From Branchiostoma floridae (lineage: Eukaryota; Chordata; Leptocardii; Amphioxiformes; Branchiostomatidae), in assembly GCF_000003815.2 (NCBI RefSeq), contig NC_049995.1, forward strand, positions 3,216,788 to 3,280,787: a DNA stretch of 64,000 bases. Reading direction: 5' to 3'. The notes under the pieces are model-generated. The model was not told the DNA's origin. It searched no databases and worked only from the letters and a program-made list of their open reading frames with translations. A program made the translations under genes and the position numbers. How positions within the stretch are numbered: position 1 is the first letter of the stretch; every line of letters begins with the position of its first letter. Positions 25,450-36,288 of the stretch are shown here, one piece after another.

Positions 25450-28400
25450 CCTTTGCTTGCGCATTTCCTCGCATTGTTAGTAAATTCCACTGTAGTTCAT
25501 TAATTAAATCCGGCCCGTAAGATTTCATACTTGTATTAAATACGTTATTGTATACGCTATCTAAATTCGTCTTCAAAGTTCACGGGCCGCGTTTAGATAA
25601 GTGGCAGATTGCTCTAGAAGCCGACAGCTGATGTCAGACCAGGTTGAAGTCGGTCGCCGATTAGGCCTACATTTGTGCTTTAATCGTTGATAAAATACTT
25701 TCTGGTATTATCTATATTTCTATATACATACATTGGGTAGTAATAGACAATAAACAGCAGTTCTTGATATCCGTTCTAGCTTTTAAAGGAAATGAGGAAT
25801 TGTTTGGTTTCTTCGAATGGGAGTCTGAATAGAATGCTATGTTTTCTCTAATTTTGAATCGGCGGCTGGATCGTCGCCTACAGCAATAGTTCATTAATTA
25901 AATCCGGCCCGTAAGATTTAACACTTGTATTGAATACCTTAGGTTATGCGCTTTCTAAATTTGCCTTAAAAATTCACGGGCCACGTTTGAATAAGTGACA
26001 GATTCCGATTTCAGGCCAGGCTGAAGCCTTGGTCGTCAATGGGGCCTGATATTTGTGTTTAATCGTTGACATAATACTTTCTGTTATTACTTATGTTTAT
26101 ATAACCATATATTGGGTAGTAATAGACAATATTCAGCAGTTATTGATATTTTTTTCAAGATTTTCAACGAAATGAGGATTTTTTTTTTCTTTCTTCGAAT
26201 GGGCGTCTGAATGGGATGCTATGTTTTGTCTAATAACGAATCGGCGGCTAGCCTATAACTATTGTTCATTAGTTAAATCCGGCCCGTAAGATTTAACACT
26301 TGTATTGAATACCTTAGGGTATACGCTATTTAGATTCATCTTAAAAATTCACAGGCCACGTTTGGATAAGTAGCAGTTTGTTCTAGAAGTCCTATAAAAG
26401 CCGATTTTAGCGCCCCTTGCCTGTCCATTTCCTATTAGTTAATTACGGTCTAGTTCATTAGTTAAATCCGGCCCGTAAGATTTGACACTTGTATTGAATA
26501 CGTTATGATGTACGCCATCTCAATTCGTCTTAAAAATTCACGGGCCACGTTTGGATAAGTAGCAGTTTGCTCTAGAAGTCCTATAAAAGCCGACTTTAGC
26601 GCCCCTTGCCTGTGCATTTCCTATTAGTTAATTACGGTCTAGTTCGTTGATTAAATCCGGCCCGTAAAATTTGACACTTGTATTGAATACGTTGGGGTAT
26701 ACGCTATCTCAATTCGTCTTAAAAGTTCACGGGCCACGTTTAGATAAGTAGCAGTTTGCTCTAGAAGCCGTATAATAGCCGATTTCAGCGCCCCTTTGCT
26801 TGCGTATTTCCTATTAGTTAATTCCCTTGTAGTTCATTAATTAAATCCGGCCCGTAAAATTTGACACTTGTATTGAATACGTTATGATATACGCTGCCTA
26901 CATTCGTCTTAAAAGTTCACGGGCCACGTTTAGATAAGTAGAAGTTTGCTCTAGAAGCCGTATGAAAGCCTATTTTAGCGCCCCTTTGCTTGCGTGTTTC
27001 CTATTGGTTAATTCCCTTGTAGATCATTAATTAAATCCGGCCCGTAAGATTTGACACTTGTATTGAATACGTTGGGGTATACGCTATCTCAATTCGTCTT
27101 AAAAGTTCACGGGCCACGTTTAGATAAGTAGCAGTTTTCTCTAGAAGCCGTATGAAAGCCGATTTCAGCGCCCCTTTGCTTGCGTATTTCCTATTAGTTA
27201 ATTCCCTTGTAGTTCATTAATTAAATCCGGCCCGTAAGATTTGACACTTGTATTGAATACGTTATGATATACGCTGCCCACTTTCGTCTTAAAAGTTCAC
27301 GGGCGACGTTTAGATAAGTAGCAGTTTGCTCTAGAAGCCGTATGAAAGCCGATTTTAGCGCCCCTTTGCTTTCGTGTTTCCTATTGGTTAATTCCCTTGT
27401 AGATCATTAATTAAATCTGGCCCTTTAATCGTTAATATAATACTTTCCGGTATTATCTATATTTCTATATACATACATTGGGTAGTATAGTAATAGACAA
27501 TAAACAGCAGTTCTTGGTATCCGTTCTAGCTTATAAAGGAAATGAGCAGGAATCGTTTGGTTTCTTCGAATGGGAGTCTGAATAGAATGCTATGTTTTCT
27601 CTAATTTTGAATCGGCGGCTGGGTCGTCGCCTACAGCAATAGTTCATTAATTAAAGTCGGCCCGTAAGATTTAACACTTGTATTGAATACCTTAGGGTAT
27701 GCGCTTTCTAAATTTGGCTTAAAAACTCACGGGCCACGTTTAAATAAGTGACAGATTCCGATTTCAGACCAGGCTGAAGCCTTGGTCGTCAATGGGGCCT
27801 GATATTTGTGTTTCATCGTTGACATAATACTTTCTGTTATTACTTATGTTTATATAACCATATATTGGGTAGTAATAGACAATATTCAGCAGTTATTGAT
27901 ATTTTTTTCAAGATTTTCAACGAAATGAGGATTTTTTTTGCTTTCTTCGAATGGGCGTCTGAATGGGATGCTATGTTTTGTCTAATAACGAATCGGCGGC
28001 TAGCCTATGTATGTCGCCTACAACTATTGTTCATTAGTTAAATCCGGCCCGTAAGATTTAACACTTGTATTGAATACCTTAGGGTATACGCTATCTAGAT
28101 TCATCTTAAAAATTCACGGGCCGCGTTTGGATAAGTAGCAATTTGTTCTAGATGTCCTTTAAAAGCCGATTTTAGCGCCCCTTGCCTGTGCATTTCCTAT
28201 TAGTTAATTACGGTCTAGTTCATTAATGAAATCCGGCCCGTAAGATTTGACAATTGTATTGAATACGTTGGGGTATACGCTATCTCAATTCGTCTTAAAA
28301 GTTCACGGGCCACGTTTAGATAAGTAGCAGTTTGCTCTAGAAGCCGTATAATAGCCGATTTCAGCGCCCCTTTGCTTGCGTATTTCCTATTAGTTAATTC

Positions 28401-29502
28401 CCTTGTAGTTCATTAATTAAATCCGGCCCGTATAATTTGACACTTGTATTGAATACGTTATGATATACGCTGCCTACATTCGTCTTACAAGTTCACAGGC
28501 CACGTTTAGATAAGTAGAAGTTTGCTCTAGAAGCCGCATGAAAGCCGATTTTAGCGCCCCTTTGCTTGCGTGTTTCCTATTGGTTGATTCCCTTGTAGAT
28601 CATTAATTAAATCCGGCCCGTAAGATTTGACACTTGTATTGAATACGTTGGGGTATACGCTATCTCAATTCGTCTTAAAAGTTCACGGGCCACGTTTAGA
28701 TAAGTAGCAGTTTGCTCTAGAAGCCGTATGAAAGCCGATTTTAGCGCCCCTTTGCTTGCGCATTTCCTATTAATTAATTCCCTTGTAGATCATTAATTAA
28801 ACCCGGCCCGTAAGATTTGACACTTGTTTTGTATACGTTATGATATACGCTATCTGAAGTCGTCTTACAAATTCACGGGCCACGTTTAGATAAGTAGCAG
28901 TTTGCTCTAGAAGCCGTATGAAAGCCGACTTTAGCGCCATTGCTTGTGCATTTCCTATTAGTTAATTACGGTCTAGTTCATTAATTAAATCTGGCCCGTT
29001 AGATTTGACACTTGAATTGAATACGTTATGATATATGCTATCTCAATTCGTCTTAAAAGTTCACGGGCCACGTTTAGATAAGTAGCAGTTTGCTCTAGAA
29101 GCCGTATGAAAGCCGATTTTAGCGCCACTTTGCTTTCGCATTTCCTATTAATTAATTCCCTTGTAGTTCATTGATTAAATCCGGCCCGTAAGATTTGACA
29201 CTTGTATTGTATACGTTATGATGTACGCTATCTTAATTCGTCTTAAAAGCTCACGGGCCACGTTTAGATAAGTAGCAGTTTGCTCTAGAAGCCGTATGAA
29301 AGCCGATTTTAGCGCCCCTTTGCTTGCATATTTCGTGTTAGTTAATTACGCTCTAGTTTATTAATTAAATCTGGCCCGTAATATTTGACACTTGTATTGA
29401 ATACCTAAGGGTATACGCTATCTTAATTCGTCTTACAAGTTCACGGGCCACGTTTAGATAAGTAGCAGTTTGCTCTAGAAGAAATGTGGCAGCTAACGTT
29501 AG
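25450..29502 (-). repeat. Right arm: inverted ~189-bp satellite arrays with module spacers
   Basis: About fifteen monomers in reverse-complement orientation (GCTCTAGAAGCCGTATGAAA, AAGTTCACGGGCCACGTTTA recurring every ~190 bp). Module spacers lie at about 25637-26262 and 27425-28025 with the same internal order as in the left arm. This arm is 4.3 kb against about 7.8 kb on the left. Either the arms differ in copy number or the hairpin was collapsed in assembly. Confidence 0.9.
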
Positions 29503-29786
29503 ACCAAGCTGAAGACAGTGGCTGCTGATTGGGCCTATTATTTGCGCTTAATCGTTGATTTCCTACTTTTTGTTATAATTTATGTTTATATTTGCCTATA
29601 TTGGTTGGTAATAGACAATATCCAGCTGTGCTTGATATTTATTTAAGCTTTTAACGGAAATTAGGAATTTTTAGTTTCTTCGAATCGGGGTCTGAATCGG
29701 ATGCTATGTTTTGTCTAATGACGAATCGGCGGCCCAATCGGCGGCTACGAATCGGCGGCCCAATCGGCGGCCAACTTCAGCCTGGT
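29503..29786 (-). repeat. Right terminal module (284 bp) of the giant foldback
   Basis: Reverse complement of the left module across its full length; I see only a few substitutions. The inner end reads ACCAAGCTGAAG on the plus strand, and the outer end CTTCAGCCTGGT abuts the target duplication. Confidence 0.8.
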
Positions 29787-29794
29787 TCTGTGTG
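29787..29794 (+). repeat. Right 8-bp target-site duplication (TCTGTGTG)
   Basis: Immediately follows the right terminal module (ending CAGCCTGGT) and matches the 15062-15069 copy base for base. Confidence 0.85.
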
Positions 29795-30427
29795 TCGCAG
29801 CAAAAAGTAGCGTGCTGCCTCGGGAGGCACATTTCCTCGATAATTTATCAATTTTAAGAGTATTTACCTTCTTGAAGGGTAAACTATATCGTCGATAGGG
29901 TAAGTATAGTGCTAGGGGTGACTTGTTAACATTCTAGTGCATGAATGGTGAAAATACGGGCATGTTTTTCTGTGTGTTGCCATTTTGTTCAAAGGGGGAG
30001 GGGGGCACTCTTACTAGTACTTTTCCTCGTAAAAAATTAGCGTCTGTTACTACTATGTAGCAGTTAGATGTAGCAGATGTTTCTGCATTCATAACTGGGT
30101 GATTCAGTTCTTCTTTCCAGATAATGGTGTAAGAATACACCTAGTTCTTCAATGATAAGTGCTTATGTAAAGTGTAATTTGTTTGTCATTATTTCAACAA
30201 AAAGATAGTTACAAAAATCGTTATCTTTCTCCATACTCTTCCTGAAATCCAACTTGGGGGTTTAATCAAGAGGAAACCTCCTTGATCTTAACTTGAGCTT
30301 ACGACTTTTATCATCATACTAAAGCATGTGGTAGTACTTCAAACACCAAGTCTTTCAATGAGTTTTCATCAAGAGAAGAGAGGTCCTTGAAAGCTCCAGG
30401 TCTGATGAAAGCTCCTTGGCCATTTTA

Positions 30428-31160
30428 GGCCCCGTTCATGATGCAAAAAATGAAACGGTTCTATCGGTTACTATCGGTTAGACCAGCTGAAACGGATAAG
30501 TTTTGTCATCATGAACGCTCCGAAACGGATCTGAAGCGATAGGAAACGTTTTTTTCGGAACCTCCTTGCGAGGTAGTATTGAAACGGTTTCTTCCTTATC
30601 TGGAATTGCGAATTTGCATCATGAACGCAAAAGCGGCGTGATCCGTTTTACATCGGGGCATGTGCGTTCATATTTGGTGGCGCCACGGGGGAAAAGTACA
30701 ATTTTTAATCTGTCATTCGGGTGTTTCGGCCGCGTTTTCAGTCGTAAAATTCGTTTTTATTATCAGGCCACCTCCTTGTCGACTGAGGAGCCAGCAGTCC
30801 TGATATCGCAAGGGGAATGTGTCAGGAGATCCAGTGGAGATGTCATAGCATGGCATATATCGGGACCACAATGTTTTCAGAGGCATTTCCAAGGTCATAA
30901 CAGAACCCAGCTTCCAATTCAGTAAGACATTAGTTCAATTTCGATCAAAGACCAATAATCTGACACGGAAGTACAAGTTTAGGCAAGATCACAACAACCT
31001 CAGGGGTCAGAGGTCGCATTACCATGCCTTTTCAAGGAACTGAAACGGTTTGCAAGTTTGCATCATGAACGCAAAATGCAAACCGTTTCCTGTCGTTTGC
31101 TGTCGGATTTCCAGGCCTAACCGATAGAACCATTTCATTTTTTGCATCATGAACGGGGCC
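30428..31160. mobile_element. PIF/Harbinger-type non-autonomous element, TTA duplication
   Basis: Ends GGCCCCGTTCATGATGCAAA and its reverse complement form inverted repeats of about 45 bp, continuing to the GGTTCTATCGGTTA segment. TTA flanks both ends (30425-30427, 31161-31163). The phrase CATCATGAACGC recurs inside. The 119-codon frame at 30566-30925 lies inside and shows no transposase feature. It sits just upstream of POLR2K. Confidence 0.8.
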
Positions 31161-31263
31161 TTAGTCTAGATCTACATCAATTGTGAGTTAGCATTAGATT
31201 TGTACAGTAAAGTCATTTTCCTTGCTCCTCAGCTATCCTGTAGTACACTGCAGTGTTTCCGCC

Positions 31264-34200
31264 ATGGACCAGGCAAAAGATTCGGCACCCACAAAACAGA
31301 CCATGATCTACATATGTGGAGGTAGGTTCTTGTTATTTTCTTCATCAAATAATAGTAATATTGCATATGTCATGTGACTGAGAGTGATATATTTCAATAA
31401 TTACGGCAGTTACTTGGTAGCCTGAGTACTAGTTAGTTCCATCCTCTGTAGTAACTGCAGGCCCAGTCTTTTCTGTGGTTTAAGCAAGTGAAAAGACTGA
31501 GCCAGCAGTTACAATGGAGGATGACACCCCAGGGTTCTCCTCAGAATTTTTTAGTGTAGTGGAGGGGCTGGCAAAAATACTAGTAACCTGAACCAACGCG
31601 CTGCGCTTCCATGAAAATGGGTTCATTTTGCAATGACAGAGGGTGTCAAATACTACAGGTATTAAGGGGGCACACACCAGTTTATTTGGGGTTTCAATTG
31701 GAGGCGGCATACCCTAAAGTCTAGCGACCAGCTCTACCAGGGAATTATCCTGAAGCAAAATAACTGTATATCTGGTGAAAGCATATTCCTTTAGCTACAA
31801 GACAAACTAAGTTTCGATCCTTCAACTTCTCTGATTTTAAAAAATTAGAGGGAAGAAACATTATTTTCATGTAAAAAATAATGCAAAAAATCGGGCATTT
31901 TGGCATTGAAAAAAAAACATGAAGATGATTTTTCCGTCAAACACGACTGATACTGTCAGAAAGAGGAAAACCTAACGAGTAATCCAGCTAATTATAAAGA
32001 AAATTCTAGTACTACAGTTTTTTTAATCATCCACGGCGCGCGGCATTACAACTAGGCTTAACACAGCGCTTCAGAGGTTAATCTAGGTCACGAGCCTAAT
32101 CACATTCAGGCGTAGGAATATCCCGGAAGTAAGACGCGGACCAAAACACAATTTGCACCGAAAACACACCATTTCCTACGCTTTTCAGCCATGTAACCGT
32201 TTAATGTCATTTCGCAGGAAATAATGAGAAATGTCAACTCAAACATGGACCCTCGGAAGCCTTTCGTCACTTTTTTCTCGCGCACTAGCTCGAACCCCTG
32301 TCGCGGAAGAACTGGTGTGTGCACCGTTAAGTGATTCCTTTGTTGTGAAGTGGTAAAACACCTATTGTTTCGATCATCGCCCATTCACAAGTTTCTGCAG
32401 ACAATGCCGACTGGAAAAGTGATTCCACTTGGCACAAAAATCTGTGAATTTTCTCAAATTGTAGCAAAACTTACCAAGAAAATAGGGAAGAAACACACTA
32501 AATTTCAAAAGTAGTATAGTGGAGCTGGGCTAGGAGTATAGTGGAGGGCCTCTGTTATTCCATCCTCTGGGGAGGGCCCTGCACCCATATTACTAGCAGT
32601 TACTTGCTCGTACAGAAATAAAGAATTCCAGTGTTGATAGATAGCTGTAGTTATTCTGCTCGCAACTTCTATTTCCTTATATACTGACATAATGTTACAT
32701 GGTTTATCTACTCATGTTTTCTGTTGTGTTCTAATCATTTTGTTTGTTTGTTACTTGCAGAATGTCACTACGAGAACGAGATCAAGGCGCGGGACCCAAT
32801 CCGCTGTCGGGAGTGCGGCTACAGAATCATGTACAAGAAGAGAACCAAGAGAAGTATCCTTTTTGAGGGTCAAAAATTTCCGCATTCACTTTTTTAGAGA
32901 TTGTAGACAAATAAGGGATTGCATTTGTTACTTTTGGAAAGTGACATAAAGCCAGCAGCTACATTTGTTTATTTGCTTATTAGAATTCACCACACAAGTG
33001 GAAGGGACGAGGGAACAGGTGGTGGCACCTTTCCTAGTCTTCGTCCAACATGAAAATACAATGGATACAGATCAAGATACTAGTAACGAAAGATGACATT
33101 ATCAGTCACAGACTACCAAGCCCTTAAATCCTGGCAGGAGGCACACTTAGGCCCAATCTACACACAGTTTTTACCGATATCTGTGGAGATGTTGGGAGGG
33201 ATCTAGAACGTAGGGGGCCGGACACCCATGGCGCTTGCAGTCATAAACATATAGCGTGATTTTCCAAATGGCGTTATATGCTAATGAGCCTTCCCGAAGT
33301 CGGGAAGCATCTACACGCGCGTGAAGCTGTTGGGGACCCCTGCTAAGCTATCGGTAAGGTATCGTACGAATGGTCCGGACCTTTCGGGAGAAATTTCCCG
33401 ATATCGTAATGGCGATATAGTAGTTCCATCTAGACGATGAAAAAAAGCTGTCGGCGAGAGGTTGTAGGCTCGCCGATATCGGGAAAAACTGTGTGTAGAT
33501 CGTGCCTTACTTAGTAGATGCAGTAGACCAGGTACAGGGGTTATCAGTTACAAAGAGACTCCTAAATCTGTCACATTTGGGGACCGTTAGGCAGGTATAG
33601 CTTCATTGGTAAGTTAAAGGAAATGAGGGTCTTAAATCCCAACCAAAGGGACATTTACATTTCATTTAGACATTCATATGAAGTACACAAGAAAGCTCTG
33701 GTTTTGTCTTTTCACATTATTTGGGGTATCAAATACATTATCAGGGCTCGAAATACATTTTCCTGCATACCTGCACTGGTGCAGGTAACATTGAAAATTA
33801 CCTGCACCAGACAAAATTTACCCGCACCACTCTGAATTTAGAAAGTATGGATCATACTAAAATCATTGAGGAATAAGTTTTATGTTTATTTAATCTTAAT
33901 AGGTGGGTAACATTCAAAGCAGCTAATAACAATCCACATACACCTACACCTTAGGACATTTATGTATAAACCCCAGTACATGGATAAGTGCAGGTTAGGT
34001 GCAGGTAGACACCAGAAATACCTGCACAGCTCCAATTTTACCTGCACAAACCTGCATATGCAGGTGGTATTTGGAGCCCTGATTATAAATGAAAGTGGCA
34101 TGTCTGATACAAGAAAACACATTTGATTTTGTAGAATCACAACAGGCACTGAGCATGGGTTTCCTGAGATCACAGAATAAAAAAAAATCTTTTTATGTGT

Positions 34201-34291
34201 TGAGACAACTTTTAGGTAACAAATGTCTTACTCTTAGTTTTGAAGCATTCCTTAACAGTCCTTTACAGTCGTGGTGTTTGATGCAAGATGA
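31264..34291 (+). CDS. POLR2K: RNA polymerases I, II and III subunit RPABC4 (POLR2K / RPB12), three exons
   Basis: Small zinc-binding subunit shared by all three nuclear RNA polymerases; it sits near the assembly platform of the core enzyme. Coding exons are 31264-31321, 32761-32853 and 34269-34291, all with GT/AG boundaries and compatible phases, giving 57 residues (human protein is 58). The start codon lies in a strong context (GCCATGG). The product has an N-terminal Gln/Lys/Pro-type tail, then the conserved MIYICGEC segment, [20 protein letters not shown] and a basic MYKKRTKR stretch, ending IVVFDAR. The four zinc ligands are the CxxC pair split by intron 1 (Cys18 and Cys21) and the CxxC pair in exon 2. 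The last exon codes only eight codons including the stop. A possible poly(A) signal (AATAAA) lies at 34776-34781. Intron 2 carries a TTA-flanked MITE and a CAGGGCTC-ended MITE. Identification is by residue-level recognition of the family and is very secure. Confidence 0.96.
31440..31526. repeat. Imperfect 32-bp hairpin in POLR2K intron 1
   Basis: TAACTGCAGGCCCAGTCTTTTC pairs with GAAAAGACTGAGCCAGCAGTTA, with the flanks TCCTC/GAGGA pairing as well. The phrase TTCCATCCTCTG recurs at about 32558, so a ~1.1-kb diverged element may span 31430-32600. Confidence 0.55.
33150..33506. mobile_element. MITE, TTA duplication, in POLR2K intron 2
   Basis: Inverted ends read GGCNCNATCTACACACAGTT, then TTTNCCGATATC; 357 bp; TTA on both sides (33147-33149, 33507-33509). 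The three-base TTA duplication and GGC start suggest PIF/Harbinger. Confidence 0.8.
33742..34081. mobile_element. CAGGGCTC-ended MITE, copy 1 (POLR2K intron 2)
   Basis: Ends CAGGGCTCGAAATAC and GTATTTGGAGCCCTG. The interior is full of ACCTGCA/TGCAGGT palindromes. It is about 340 bp. A second copy is at 47971-48306. The CAGGG start is hAT-like, but I see no clean 8-bp target duplication. Confidence 0.75.
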
Positions 34292-34299
34292 TCAACCCT

Positions 34300-36046
34300 G
34301 ACGATTCTTGTTCCAGAGAAGAAAGAAGACTCCAAAACCTCATGTCTTAAACTCATTATAGTCAACAGCTATGTTATACCTGTATCTTGACTTGAGCTAG
34401 CTGTAAAGTAGGACTAGTCTTTCTCGTCAACTGGTATCCTGATTCTATTATCGTAAAAACATCCTTAAACTTTAAAGTAAACTTCTACAGGACCTTCATT
34501 AGGATTTAAAATTCAATTAGTTTTAAATCATTGGAATGAACTGCAGATTTCTCCCAAGGTTTCTTTAATTAAGCTGCCATTCAAGTTTCATAGTGTTAAT
34601 GCTCCAGTCTAAGATAAACGTATTGCAAACTGACACTGAAACGTGCCACAAATGACATACGTGTAGCATATTACTTGCAGTATATATTACACCAAGACTT
34701 TTTACTAGTATATGTTAAAGCAGTTTTGGCTTTATCATAAGTTCACGCGTCATCATTCAATGGTTCAGTTTTGTAAATAAAAACTAATTTGCAAAATGAC
34801 TTGTTTGATGCTTGCTATGTAATTCTAGTTATCTATGCCACAAAGATAACAATGGCATAAGGGACTATAACAAAATGGTCAGTGCAGACAGTTGGTCAAG
34901 TATAAACAAGATTGATACACATCTACTTACATCAATACCAGTATTCTAAATTGCCACTAGATATTGCCACAATGACCATGTGGTCCTTACTTCTAATAGT
35001 ATGTTACTTGTACAGGCCTATAGGACCAGTTTTTTTACTATACTTCTAAAGCTACCGTTAGTATATAAAATCTTTTATTCGGGTTAAGATTTCAAAGGGG
35101 AGCTGCATCGCTCCCCTTTAAGGGAACAAATGACGTAAGGTGCCCTTTTCTCGAAAAAAGTTTAATCTGCCTCCTTTCAGACTAGTATCATGTCTCTTAC
35201 TAACTCTTACAATACTTAGCTTATAATCCAATACTTAACATATGTATAAACACATTACATTATGAGCACTTGCACTGAAAGCAAAGTATTACGGTTTATT
35301 AATAATTTATGAACATTTCTTCCGTACACAAATCCGTTCCAGCTAAATAATTCACAAATGAGTGTAAATGAAAAGAACAATTATGTCCCATCTATACACA
35401 GGTCTTATATGCACTGAACTAGTTCTTTGCAAATCAAAAAGTGTAACTAATCTGGTATTTTCAGAGATTATTACTAATGTGTGTATATGATAAAGTAAAA
35501 CCAATCTATCGTTTGTACATTTAGGAACAAAAGGGAAGATTTTACCATGTAGAAAGATTAACAACCTTAACGTAAGTAGATTTGTTTACAATAACAATGG
35601 ACAAAAGTACTTCTATAGGAAACATGCAAAAGAGTTGTATCAAACCAGTTACTACAGTCTCTCATACCTTTCTCATAGAATACGCAAAAGAAACCACTTT
35701 TACCAAAATCACAAAACACACTTAGCATTAAAACATTGGACTGTTCATTGGAAAGTCTTGTGGGGAGTTTGGTGTCGGCTCTCAAATGAAGATGAACCTA
35801 ACTGAACTGTACACACTAGGCAACTTAATCATGCAATAAAACAACAAGGCGTGCATTGATTTCTTCTGAACCTAGTGATCACTAAGTCTCCATGAATAAA
35901 ACGTATAGATTGATATGGTACATTTGTTCCATTGAATTTAGTAACCATATGAAATAGCAACAGAAACAAAACAGGTTGATATTGAATACATCCCAAACAT
36001 ACATGTAGTTCTGAAGTATGGTACTGTTGATACTTTTTTCTCTTAC
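34300..36046. other. Spacer between POLR2K and the potassium channel
   Basis: AT-rich. It probably holds the POLR2K 3' untranslated region up to the AATAAA at 34776. The only structure seen is the hairpin at 35094-35119. Confidence 0.45.
35094..35119. repeat. Perfect 10-bp hairpin
   Basis: AAAGGGGAGC, loop TGCATC, GCTCCCCTTT. It stands alone in an AT-rich stretch between POLR2K and the potassium channel. Role unknown. Confidence 0.7.
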
Positions 36047-36128
36047 CACTTCAATCTGAACTCTTCTTCCTGTCACTTCTGCAGGCCGGACCTCAATAAG
36101 GACACCATCTTCCCAGTCACTTCTTGCC
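36047..36128 (-). other. Exon-like coding fragment downstream of the potassium channel
   Basis: On the minus strand an open stretch reading SDWEDGVLIEVRPAEVTGRRV and then QIEV ends exactly at a consensus donor (GTG then GTAAGA). It lies 3' of the potassium channel stop codon, same strand. The possible acceptor side is a (CA)/(GT) stretch and is not convincing. I do not recognise the peptide. It may be an exon of an unrecognised gene, a relic, or chance. Confidence 0.2.
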
Positions 36129-36288
36129 ACACACATGCACACACACACACGTGATAGATAAATAGATAGATGATTACATACAGACAGACACCTGGCTGAT
36201 ATGTTGACAATCACGAATCGGCGTTACCCCCAACAATAACCGCCACCGCTCGTGGAAGGCCTCGATGAGGCTGCCACAAATCTACGAG

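Larger units (their letters stand above)
15070..29786. mobile_element. Giant 14.7-kb foldback transposon with satellite-array arms
   Basis: Both outer ends are the same 284-bp module in inverted orientation (15070-15353 and 29503-29786), with only a handful of differences. Each end begins ACCAGGCTGAAGTTGGCCGC and then repeats GCCGCCGATT several times. A perfect 8-bp direct repeat, TCTGTGTG, abuts both ends (15062-15069, 29787-29794), as expected for a single transposition event. The left arm runs inward to about 22900 and the right arm inward to about 25450. Both are made of ~189-bp monomers interrupted by further module copies. The outermost monomers of the two arms match each other better than their own neighbours. 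The centre has a 100-N gap and no transposase-like frame, so the element would be non-autonomous. Eight-bp target duplications occur in hAT, P, Zisupton and some MULE-type elements; I cannot choose among them from the ends. Confidence 0.85.

Noticed and set aside
30566..30925. 119-codon frame as a gene upstream of POLR2K
   Set aside because: It lies wholly within a TTA-flanked inverted-repeat element and has no domain.
33742..34081. hAT assignment for the CAGGGCTC MITE as certain
   Set aside because: The 8 bp on either side do not match in either copy, so the superfamily stays open.
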